Shown here piece by piece: positions 43,629-50,498 of a stretch of 64,000 nt of DNA; positions within the stretch are counted from its first letter, which is position 1, and the number at the start of each line of letters is the position of its first letter. The notes under the pieces are model-generated. The model did not search any database, was not told the DNA's origin, and was given only the letters and a program-made list of their open reading frames with translations. Source of the stretch: Lentisphaeria bacterium (GTDB lineage: Bacteria > Verrucomicrobiota > Lentisphaeria > Oligosphaerales > Oligosphaeraceae); NCBI GenBank assembly GCA_016288215.1, contig JAEEYQ010000055.1, forward strand, positions 27,513-91,512, written 5' to 3'. The position numbers were made by a program, and so were the translations under genes.

Positions 43629-44549
43629 TCATTCGAAGAGGGCGTGGCTAAAGGCTTCGGGATCAAAGGGTTGGATGTCGTCCTTCTGTTCCCCGATTCC
43701 AACGAAGCGGACGGGATAGCCCAGTTCGTCCTTGATGGCCACCACGACACCGCCCTTGCCGGTGCCGTCCAATTTGGTCAGAATGAGGCCGGAGATGGGG
43801 AAGAGGCGGCCGAATTCGCGGGCCTGGACCAAGGCATTGGTGCCGATGGAGGAATCTACCGTCAGCCAGATTTCATGGGGCGCCTGCGGATATTCCTTGC
43901 TGATGACGCGTTTGACCTTCTCCAGTTCTCCCATCAGGTCCACCCGCGTGTGCTGCCTTCCGGCGGTGTCGATGAGAATCAGATCGACGCCTTTTTGGCG
44001 GCCGGAGCGGACCGCGTCGAAGGCCACGGCCGCCGCGTCGCCGCCCTGCTTGCCGCCGACCACGGGGCAGCCGAGACGTTCCGCCCAGATGCAGAGCTGC
44101 TCCACGCCTGCCGCGCGGAAGGTGTCTCCCGCCCCCAGCAGGACCTTCTTGCCCTGTTGCATGTAGTAGTTGGCCAGTTTGGCGATGCTGGTGGTCTTGC
44201 CGCTGCCGTTGACGCCCACCATCAGGATGACCGTGGGGCCTTCCTCCGCCCAGCGGATGGGCGGATCCGGCTTCTGGGTCAGCTTCGCGTAGACGGTTTG
44301 ACGGCCGATGGCCAGAATGTCCTCCTGCGTCGCGATAAGACCCCGCTCATAGCGGTCCCGAATTTCCGCGAGAAGGCCGTGGGTGATCTCAAACCCCAAA
44401 TCCGTGCGGATGAGAGCCGCCTCAAGCTCCTCGTAGGTCTCGTCTGTCCATTTCCCCAGATCCTTGTTGAACAGACCCTGAATGCTGCGCAGAAGAGAGG
44501 TTTTCGTCTTCTGCAGGCCTCTTTGGAAAAATTGGAGAATGGAACTCAT
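43629..44549 (-). CDS. ftsY: Signal recognition particle receptor FtsY
   Basis: A 306-residue SRP-type GTPase. The N domain is residues 1-95. The G domain has G1 GVNGSGKTTS (112-121), DTFRAAGVEQL, the G3-like DTAGRQHTRVDL, TVDSSIGTNA and G4 TKLDGTGKGG. It docks ribosome-SRP complexes at the membrane. It lacks the long acidic A domain of some FtsY proteins. The ATG overlaps the nusB stop (ATGA). Confidence 0.95.
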   Translation of the reverse strand: MSSILQFFQRGLQKTKTSLLRSIQGLFNKDLGKWTDETYEELEAALIRTDLGFEITHGLLAEIRDRYERGLIATQEDILAIGRQTVYAKLTQKPDPPIRWAEEGPTVILMVGVNGSGKTTSIAKLANYYMQQGKKVLLGAGDTFRAAGVEQLCIWAERLGCPVVGGKQGGDAAAVAFDAVRSGRQKGVDLILIDTAGRQHTRVDLMGELEKVKRVISKEYPQAPHEIWLTVDSSIGTNALVQAREFGRLFPISGLILTKLDGTGKGGVVVAIKDELGYPVRFVGIGEQKDDIQPFDPEAFSHALFE

Positions 44550-45289
44550 GGGCGTTCAGGCTCCCCTTGGTCTTCGAAAGAAATCGCCGCCGTCTCGTCT
44601 TCAGTGGCGATGTCGTCGTCCGTCTCGTCTTCAGTGGCGATGTCGTCGTCCGTCTCGTCTTCAGTGGCGATGTCGTCGTCCGTCTCGTCTTCTGTGGCGA
44701 TGGCGTCGTCTTCTTTGGGATTCAGTTCATGGTCTGTCGCCAACTCATCGGCGGCGGGAGAATACAGCGGGGTCCTTGGGGGGACGCCTCTTTCCGCAAT
44801 CAGCCTCCTGATTTTCTCCAATACGCCGTTGATGAAGCGGGCGGAGTCCGGCTGGCCGAACTGCTTGGCGATGTCCACGGCCTCGTTGATGGAGATGGCG
44901 GCGGAAACCTCTGTGACATAGGCCATTTCACTGATGGCCATGCGCATGATGGCGCGGTCCACGGGGGCGATGCGTTCCAGAGACCAGTTGGCGGCCGCCT
45001 CCATGATGAGACCGTTGATGTAATCCTTTTCACGGCAGGCGTTTTTGACAAGACAGCGGCTGTATTCCCATGCCTTTTCGCATTCCTTCAACGACAAAGT
45101 GCAGGCCATTTCCTCCAGAAGGCCCTCGTCCAGCATCTGCTTGTAGGCCTGAAACGGCTCCTGCTCCATCGTCCATTCCTTCTGGAGGTCCATTCCATAA
45201 AGGAACTGCATGGCGCAGACGCGGGCAAGGTATCGCCTCTGGCGGAACTGCTGTGCCGCAAGGGTGGTGTCAGTCGTCTCCATGTCCAT
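44546..45289 (-). CDS. nusB: Transcription antitermination factor NusB with acidic repeat tail
   Basis: A 247-residue protein. Residues 15-175 are the NusB fold (RRYLARVCAMQFLYGMDLQ, WSLERIAPVDRAIMRMAISE, ISINEAVDIAKQFG, ARFINGVLEKI). NusB, with NusE, binds boxA RNA in rRNA antitermination. The extra 70 residues at the C-terminus are acidic, with three to four copies of DDDIATEDET, encoded by a 30-bp tandem repeat. It is overlapped by ftsY and lies 18 bases after ribH. Normal NusB length is about 140-165 residues, so the tail is unusual. Confidence 0.93.
   Translation of the reverse strand: MDMETTDTTLAAQQFRQRRYLARVCAMQFLYGMDLQKEWTMEQEPFQAYKQMLDEGLLEEMACTLSLKECEKAWEYSRCLVKNACREKDYINGLIMEAAANWSLERIAPVDRAIMRMAISEMAYVTEVSAAISINEAVDIAKQFGQPDSARFINGVLEKIRRLIAERGVPPRTPLYSPAADELATDHELNPKEDDAIATEDETDDDIATEDETDDDIATEDETDDDIATEDETAAISFEDQGEPERP
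44591..44710 (-). repeat. 30-bp tandem repeat in nusB (four units)
   Basis: Four consecutive 30-bp units, the first three identical and the fourth with two or three changes, encode the repeated IATEDETDDD decapeptide. Unit number could vary between strains by slippage. Confidence 0.9.
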
Positions 45290-45307
45290 CGCCCCACTCT
45301 GTCTCCA

Positions 45308-45784
45308 TTACGGCAGTTGCCGCAGCAGGCTGGCCATCTCGATGGCCGTCTCCGCCGCGCTGCTGCCCCGGTTTCCGGCCTTGCAGCCAGAGCGCTCAAT
45401 GGCCTGGTCGATGTTTTCGGTGGTCACCACGCCGTAGATGACGGGAATTCCGCTTTCGACGGACACTTGGGCCAGGCCTTTGGAAACCTCTGCGTTCACG
45501 TAACTTGCATGGGCCGTTGAGCCTTGGATGACCACGCCCAACGCGATGACGGCGTCAAATTTTCCGCAAGTCGCGAAGCGTTTGGCCACCAGCGGAATCT
45601 CAAAGGAGCCGGGCACCCAGGCCGTCTCGATGTCCTTTTTCGCCGCGCCATGTCGCAGCAGGCAGTCCACCGCGCCGCCCAGCAGATGGGAGACGAAAAA
45701 CTCGTTGAAGCGCGCGCAGACGATGGCGAAGCGCATTCCCTTGGCGTCTAACAATCCCTCGTAGGTTTTGACTTCAGCGTTCAT
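45308..45784 (-). CDS. ribH: 6,7-dimethyl-8-ribityllumazine synthase RibH
   Basis: A 158-residue protein. It has AIVCARFNEFFVSHLLGG, WVPGSFEIPLVAKRF and ALGVVIQGSTAHASYV, which contains the catalytic histidine, and GVVTTENIDQAIERSG. It condenses the pyrimidine from RibD with the butanone phosphate from RibBA. It lies 45 bases downstream of ribBA and 18 upstream of nusB, the usual rib-nusB arrangement. Confidence 0.95.
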   Translation of the reverse strand: MNAEVKTYEGLLDAKGMRFAIVCARFNEFFVSHLLGGAVDCLLRHGAAKKDIETAWVPGSFEIPLVAKRFATCGKFDAVIALGVVIQGSTAHASYVNAEVSKGLAQVSVESGIPVIYGVVTTENIDQAIERSGCKAGNRGSSAAETAIEMASLLRQLP

Positions 45785-45829
45785 GGTTGCTCCTGGATGT
45801 TATTATGTAACATATTTATATGCAATGAC

Positions 45830-47017
45830 TTACAAAATATGGTTCATGCGGTCCCGCTTGGTGCGCAAATAGGCCTCGTCGAATTTCTGCGGGGGGATGA
45901 CCAAGGGCTCCCGTCCGCAGATTTTCAGTCCGTAGCCGCCCAGACCCACCAGTTTGGTGGGGTTGTTGGTCAGGAGACGGATGCTAGCGACGCCCAAGTT
46001 GAGAAGGATTTGGGCGCCAATGCCGTATTCTCTCAAGTCAGGGGCGAAGCCGAGGCGGGTGTTGGCGTCCACGGTGTCCAGTCCGCGTTCCTGCAGGTGG
46101 TAGGCATGGAGTTTGTTGGCCAAGCCGATGCCCCGTCCCTCCTGCCGCATATAGACGATGACGCCGGAGCCGTTCTCCACGATGCGGCGCATGGCGGCGT
46201 CCAGCTGCTGGCCGCAGTCGCAGCGCAGGGAGTGGAAGACGTCTCCCGTGAGGCATTCGCTGTGCACACGGGTCAGCACCTCCTCCTTGCCGGCCACATC
46301 GCCGTAGACCAACGCCAGATGCTCCCGTTTGTCGCATTTCGCCACGAAGCAATGGAGGGTGAATTCGCCGTAGGGCGTGGGCAGTTTCACGGTCTCCACG
46401 CGCTCCACGATGCTTTCCGTGCGGCGGCGATGCTGAATCAAGTCCGCCACGCAGCCCAGCTTCAGGCCGTGGACGGCGGCGAACTCCTCCAGTTCGGCCA
46501 TGCGGGCCGGCTTGCCGTCGTCGCGCAGGATTTCGCAGATGACCGCCGCCGGCGTAAGTCCCGCCAGATGAGCCAGATCCACAGACGCCTCCGTGTGGCC
46601 CGCCCGAACCAGCACGCCGCCTTCCCGCGCGATCAGCGGGAAGATGTGGCCTGGCCGATGGAAGTCCTCCGACTGTTTGCGGGGGTCGGCCAGATCATGG
46701 GCCGTCTTCGCGCGGTCATAGACGGAGATGCCCGTGGTGGTGCCTTCGGCGGAGTCCACGCTGACGGTGAAGCGGGTGCCCAGGGGATCCGTGTTTTGCG
46801 TCATCTCGTGGAGCCCCAATTCCGTGGCGCGGGTCTGGGTGATGGGCACGCAGACCAGCCCGCGGCCGTGGGTGACCATGAAATTGATGGCGTCCGGCGT
46901 CACTTTCTCCGCCGCCACCACCAGATCCCCCTCATTCTCCCGCTGGGCGTCATCTGTGATGATGATCATCTTGCCGGCCGACAAGTCGGCGGCCAATTCC
47001 TCTATCGAACTGAACAT
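45830..47017 (-). CDS. ribBA: Bifunctional DHBP synthase / GTP cyclohydrolase II RibBA
   Basis: A 395-residue protein. The N-terminal DHBP synthase domain has DDAQRENEGDLVVAAE and RPGHIFPLIAREGGVLVRAG. The C-terminal GTP cyclohydrolase II domain has RVHSECLTGDVFHSLRCDCG, with the three zinc cysteines, and YMRQEGRGIGLANK. The start MFSSIEEL at 47017 is preferred because AGGA lies before it; the frame extends to 47038. It supplies both precursors for lumazine. No FMN riboswitch fits upstream, because the preceding gene ends only 52 bases away. Confidence 0.95.
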   Translation of the reverse strand: MFSSIEELAADLSAGKMIIITDDAQRENEGDLVVAAEKVTPDAINFMVTHGRGLVCVPITQTRATELGLHEMTQNTDPLGTRFTVSVDSAEGTTTGISVYDRAKTAHDLADPRKQSEDFHRPGHIFPLIAREGGVLVRAGHTEASVDLAHLAGLTPAAVICEILRDDGKPARMAELEEFAAVHGLKLGCVADLIQHRRRTESIVERVETVKLPTPYGEFTLHCFVAKCDKREHLALVYGDVAGKEEVLTRVHSECLTGDVFHSLRCDCGQQLDAAMRRIVENGSGVIVYMRQEGRGIGLANKLHAYHLQERGLDTVDANTRLGFAPDLREYGIGAQILLNLGVASIRLLTNNPTKLVGLGGYGLKICGREPLVIPPQKFDEAYLRTKRDRMNHIL

Positions 47018-47068
47018 TGTCGTGTCCTGAAAAAACATGGATAAGCAAGCTATATACTATACTCCATG

Positions 47069-47596
47069 TCACAGTTTTTTCAAATGGCTTCTATTCAATG
47101 CCTTGCACATTTCCGTGTCCACCTCGGCCTCCGTGGAGCTTCCATCGACGCACACAATCCGCACATGGCCGTTGGCGGCTTTGCTGTCCTCCATGGCGAT
47201 GTGGATGCCCTCCAACGCGTTCCGTTCGCCGCCGAACAGGATGCGGCAGCCGCTCAACGCGTGGCGGCTGCGTCGAATGCTATTCCATATATATATACAG
47301 AAAAGGAGCAGGGCCACCAGAAAGGCGAACGCCGTATAGCGCACATTGCAGTTGGAAATGCACAGGAGGACACAGATCAGGACGAGGCAGAAGACCGCCA
47401 GCTTGCCCAAATTCTTGTTCACCACGTCTCCGATGACATTGGAGACGTTCTCCAAAAGAACCAGTCGCTCGGAGGTCAGGGCGATTTTGCAGGGGACCGG
47501 CTGCCCCGACTGGTTTTTCCATACCGCATGGCCACGGCAGGACAAATGTTCGTGGTCCCTCATGTTGAAAATGGCGCTCGTCTCTTCCATTGTCAT
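47069..47596 (-). CDS. Small membrane protein with PH-like N-terminal region
   Basis: A 175-residue protein starting MTMEETSAIFNM. Residues 20-60 (KIALTSERLVLLENVSNVI) resemble the start of bacterial PH-like domains. Two membrane segments follow (LAVFCLVLICVLLCI and YTAFAFLVALLLFCIYIW). The C-terminal 60 residues are soluble and include GHVRIVCVDGSSTEAEVD. AAGGA lies seven bases before the chosen ATG. It lies 46 bases downstream of the KDG kinase gene. Function unknown; the coding region contains an AT-rich run similar to the dispersed dyads. Confidence 0.6.
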   Translation of the reverse strand: MTMEETSAIFNMRDHEHLSCRGHAVWKNQSGQPVPCKIALTSERLVLLENVSNVIGDVVNKNLGKLAVFCLVLICVLLCISNCNVRYTAFAFLVALLLFCIYIWNSIRRSRHALSGCRILFGGERNALEGIHIAMEDSKAANGHVRIVCVDGSSTEAEVDTEMCKALNRSHLKKL

Positions 47597-47642
47597 TCCA
47601 TGTCCTTGAATTGTCGCTTGTTGCAAGGCGTATTCGCTTTTG

Positions 47643-48740
47643 TCACCTGGCCACGCGGCCGCTGGCATTGCCGCCCATGAGGGCTAGCACTTCTTTCAGG
47701 GACACAAAATTGAAGTCGCCGGGGATGGAGTGCTTCAGGCAACTGTTGGCGACGGCGAAGGCCAGGGCCGTTTGTGGTTCTGCAAATTCCTCGTGGAGAA
47801 GGGCATAGATGAGGCCGGCGCAGAAGGAGTCCCCGCCGCCGAAGCGGTCCACGATGTCTCGAATCTCATAGGGGCGGTAGACGCCGTCCGTCAGTGGCGC
47901 GAAGAAGCAGCGGTCCTTCGCCACATCCAGCAGCATGGCGCCCCAGTTGTTGTGGTCCGCCGAGATGCTTTGGCGGAGGGTGAAGGCCACGGCCTTCGCC
48001 TTGGGGAAGCGGTTGGCCAGCTTTCGGGCCACCTGCTCATAGCCGGCGGTGGACAGTTTGCCCGCCTCGATGGCGGAATTCTCCGCCCTCAGGCCGAACA
48101 CATCGGCGGCATCTTCCTCATTGCCAATGATATAGTCTGCGAAGGGAACAATCTGTCCCATGCATTCCTCCACGAGGGCATTCTGCGCGGTGCCCTTGCG
48201 CCATTTCCACAGTTTTTTGCGGTAATTCAGGTCGCATGAGATGGTTAGGCCTTTCGTGGCGGCGGCGTTGACGAGAGCCAGCGTGCTTTGGAAGGCCTTT
48301 TCGCTCAAGGCGGGAGTGATGCCCGTCACATGGAGATGGGTCACGCCTTCCAGCATGGCGTCCATGTCATAGTCCGCGGGGGCGCATTGGGAGATGGTGG
48401 AGCCTTCGCGGTCGTAGACCACATTGGAGCCCCGCTGGGCCGCCCCATGCTCCGCATAGTAGACGCCCATGCGGCCGAAGGGTTTGACGGTGATGTGGTC
48501 CACATCCACCTTCAGCCCCCGCAACTGGGTGCAGAAGGCGGTGGCCACCGGATTGTCCGGCAGCGCCGTGAGATAGCGTGTCTTCATGCCCAGGCAGGCC
48601 AGAGAGACGCAGACATTGGCTTCGCCGCCGCCAAACGTGGCTTCCAGGCGGCCAGGAAACGCTTGACAGAAGCGCTTGCGCCCTTCGGGACACAACCGCA
48701 GCATGATTTCCCCAAATCCCGCAACCGTCAATTCTGACAT
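47643..48740 (-). CDS. kdgK: 2-dehydro-3-deoxygluconokinase (KDG kinase)
   Basis: A 365-residue PfkB-family sugar kinase. It has GFGEIMLRLCPEG, FGGGEANVCVSLACLG, RMGVYYAEHGAAQRGSNVVY and the catalytic segment IVDRFGGGDSFCAGL. The first aspartate is present, but the anion-hole motif reads GGGDS instead of GAGDS. KDG kinases typically have G-E-x-M/L-L-R-L and R-x-Y-Y near the start, as here. It phosphorylates the product of the uronate pathway begun by UxaC. AAGGA precedes the ATG at 48740. TGCA-phased sequence lies in its leader. Confidence 0.88.
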   Translation of the reverse strand: MSELTVAGFGEIMLRLCPEGRKRFCQAFPGRLEATFGGGEANVCVSLACLGMKTRYLTALPDNPVATAFCTQLRGLKVDVDHITVKPFGRMGVYYAEHGAAQRGSNVVYDREGSTISQCAPADYDMDAMLEGVTHLHVTGITPALSEKAFQSTLALVNAAATKGLTISCDLNYRKKLWKWRKGTAQNALVEECMGQIVPFADYIIGNEEDAADVFGLRAENSAIEAGKLSTAGYEQVARKLANRFPKAKAVAFTLRQSISADHNNWGAMLLDVAKDRCFFAPLTDGVYRPYEIRDIVDRFGGGDSFCAGLIYALLHEEFAEPQTALAFAVANSCLKHSIPGDFNFVSLKEVLALMGGNASGRVAR

Positions 48741-48761
48741 GGCTTTATTCCTTTCTATTGA

Positions 48762-48802
48762 TTGCAAAGTTTTGCATTAACTTGCATTATTCTGCATTTT
48801 TA
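48762..48802 (-). promoter_or_regulatory. TGCA motifs at 10-bp spacing in the kdgK leader
   Basis: Four TGCA tetramers occur at exact 10-base steps in AT-rich DNA (TTGCAAAGTTTTGCATTAAC, then TTGCATTATTCTGCA). One site per helical turn on one face is what a cooperative DNA-binding protein or a bend would need. They lie 20-60 bases upstream of the kdgK start. Confidence 0.45.
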
Positions 48803-48824
48803 TTCGTTTGTTTGTCTGCTATAG

Positions 48825-49724
48825 TCAACTGATGTCCAAAATCGTCACATCTGGCGGGCTGTTGATTCGAATGCCCAAAAAGCCGCCCACGCCGCTTGTC
48901 TCGCATAGAAACCGTCCAGGGGCGATTTCGTGGAGGCCGGGGCGGGCGAGCCGTTTGTCATCCAAAGGCGCGAAGGGATAGCATTCGCAGAACGGCAGTT
49001 TGAGCTGGCCGCCGTGGGCGTGGCCGCTGAACTGGACATCCCATGCGTAGGGCAGCAGGAGGCGGCTGGTGTCCGGATTATGGGACAGCAGCAGCACCAG
49101 TTTGTCGTGGGGGCCGTCTGTCGCGGCATCCATGCACAGAGCGGGTTTCATGTCGTCCTGCCACCAGTCGCCTAGGCCGACCACCTCCAGCTCCCGCTCA
49201 CGGACTTGGCAGGAGATTTTTTCGTTGACCAATATCCGCAAGCCCCAGCTCTCCAGACGTCGCCGCAGGGCGGCGGCGGTGGCCAGTTTGTCTTCCTCCG
49301 ACATCTTCATCCTGCCGCGCCGTGCCTTTTCGGGGATGTAGTCATGGTTGCCGAGGCAGGCGAACACGGGAAGGACCTTCAAAAGGGGCTGCAGGGCCTC
49401 CTGTACCCCTCCACTATATTTTTCAATCAACTCGAAATCGCCCGCGATGAGGGCCAAATCCGGCTTTTGCTCCAACGCCATGGCCACCGCCTTGCGGCAG
49501 CGGGTCACGGCTCCCCAACTGGTGGGATGCAAATCCGCCAGAAGGGCGATGCGGACGGGAGCCTCCCCCTTCGGCTGCCAGTTCGGCAAGTCAAGCTTCC
49601 AGTGCCGCAGCATCACGTGGGTTGACTCATGCCAGAACAGCAGGCGCAGAACCACAAGAGCGTGGGCACTGACGGCATCCAAGATGCCGTGGCGATATTT
49701 GCATGGAATTGTCCCATCCGCCAT
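48825..49724 (-). CDS. Metallophosphoesterase
   Basis: A 299-residue protein with all calcineurin-like motifs: ALLADLHPTSWG, LIAGDFELIE, CLGNHDYIP, LLSHNPDTS and QFSGHAHGGQLKLPF. A hydrophobic stretch near residue 20 (AVSAHALVVLRLLFW) suggests a membrane anchor or that the true start is Met38. YkuE-like proteins have this layout and act on lipid or nucleotide phosphates. AAAGG lies 10 bases before the ATG. It is followed by an AT-rich gap and the kdgK leader. Confidence 0.85.
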   Translation of the reverse strand: MADGTIPCKYRHGILDAVSAHALVVLRLLFWHESTHVMLRHWKLDLPNWQPKGEAPVRIALLADLHPTSWGAVTRCRKAVAMALEQKPDLALIAGDFELIEKYSGGVQEALQPLLKVLPVFACLGNHDYIPEKARRGRMKMSEEDKLATAAALRRRLESWGLRILVNEKISCQVRERELEVVGLGDWWQDDMKPALCMDAATDGPHDKLVLLLSHNPDTSRLLLPYAWDVQFSGHAHGGQLKLPFCECYPFAPLDDKRLARPGLHEIAPGRFLCETSGVGGFLGIRINSPPDVTILDIS

Positions 49725-49753
49725 TCGCGCGGGCCTTTCCGTTGTTCCTCTTT

Positions 49754-49957
49754 TCAGAGGATGAAAACCAATGATTCCCGTGGCATTTGGCCACGGACTT
49801 CCAAAAGCGAGACATGCTCTTCTTTCGGCAGCTTCATAAATGTATCCAAAATTCGGAGGAAATCAATTCGTTTAGGCAGGTTTTTCCATTCTGTGCCGTC
49901 TTGAAGTCCGAAAGACTCCCTAATTCCCAATTCTTGTAACCATTCAGAACCTGTCTG
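49754..49957 (-). pseudogene. Possible relic of a small gene
   Basis: An open frame to 49754 encodes SFGLQDGTEWKNLPKRIDF and LRILDTFMKLPKEEHVSLLE, which looks protein-like with moderate GC, but its N-terminus is a TTG in a heptamer-like sequence and there is no ribosome binding site. It may be the C-terminal remains of a gene whose 5' part was lost at the adjacent repeat element. Confidence 0.25.
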
Positions 49958-49978
49958 CAAAGCAGGTTTCGTGACTGA

Positions 49979-50227
49979 AATTCAGCCCCGTTGGGGCTGT
50001 AAAACCCAAGGAGGCACTTCCCCCCGGGTCTCGCTTCGCTCGACCAAGGGTTACCACTATTGAGTCGCTTACGCGGCTCTTTTTAGGCCACAATGGCATG
50101 TGAATTTGTCATGGCACAGGGTTTGCAAGGCCCTGAAGGGGCCTAATTTACGTAACCTAGGGTTGAGCGAAGCGAAACCCTAAGGCAAGGCATCACCCCA
50201 CGATTCACAGCCCCAACGGGGCTGAAT
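49979..50227. repeat. Palindromic mobile-type element (about 250 bp)
   Basis: AATTCAGCCCCGTTGGGGCT at the left and AGCCCCAACGGGGCTGAATT at the right are inverted copies, each itself a hairpin. Inside, TCGCTTCGCTCGACC and GGTTGAGCGAAGCGA are partners, GAGTCGC/GCGGCTC followed by TTTTT (50060-50084) is terminator-like, and AGGCCCTGAAGGGGCCT (50128-50144) is a hairpin. No open frame. Similar AGCCCC/GGGGCT elements recur in many gut-bacterial genomes in my recollection. Confidence 0.75.
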
Positions 50228-50498
50228 TGAACCATGGCAACTGCTCTCTTTTCCATCAGGGTTCTGAATAGATACAATTCCTAATTAACTGCTGACTACT
50301 AACCCCAAAAAAGGGGCCGGGGCGGGGAGGAGCTCCTCCAGAAGAACCGTTCCGCGAAAAGGGCTTTGCATGTCCAACAAAATGGTGTCGGCAACCCTGA
50401 CAGTTTTTCCTGAGAACTGACTTGGTCGGTTCTGTGTGGAGGAAGATTCCTCACCCGCCCCAGGCAGGGAAAATCTTGATAATGAAGATGTTAAAGGA
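50228..50498. other. Intergenic region downstream of ftsI
   Basis: No gene. Contains the perfect palindrome GGAGGAGCTCCTCC (50326-50339), a CCCC/GGGG hairpin (50303-50316) and GAGGAA/TTCCTC near 50440, any of which could contribute to ftsI transcript ending. Confidence 0.4.

Noticed and set aside
47018..47068. FMN riboswitch before ribBA
   Set aside because: Only about 50 bases separate ribBA from the preceding gene, too few for the six-stem RFN element, and none of its conserved segments was seen.
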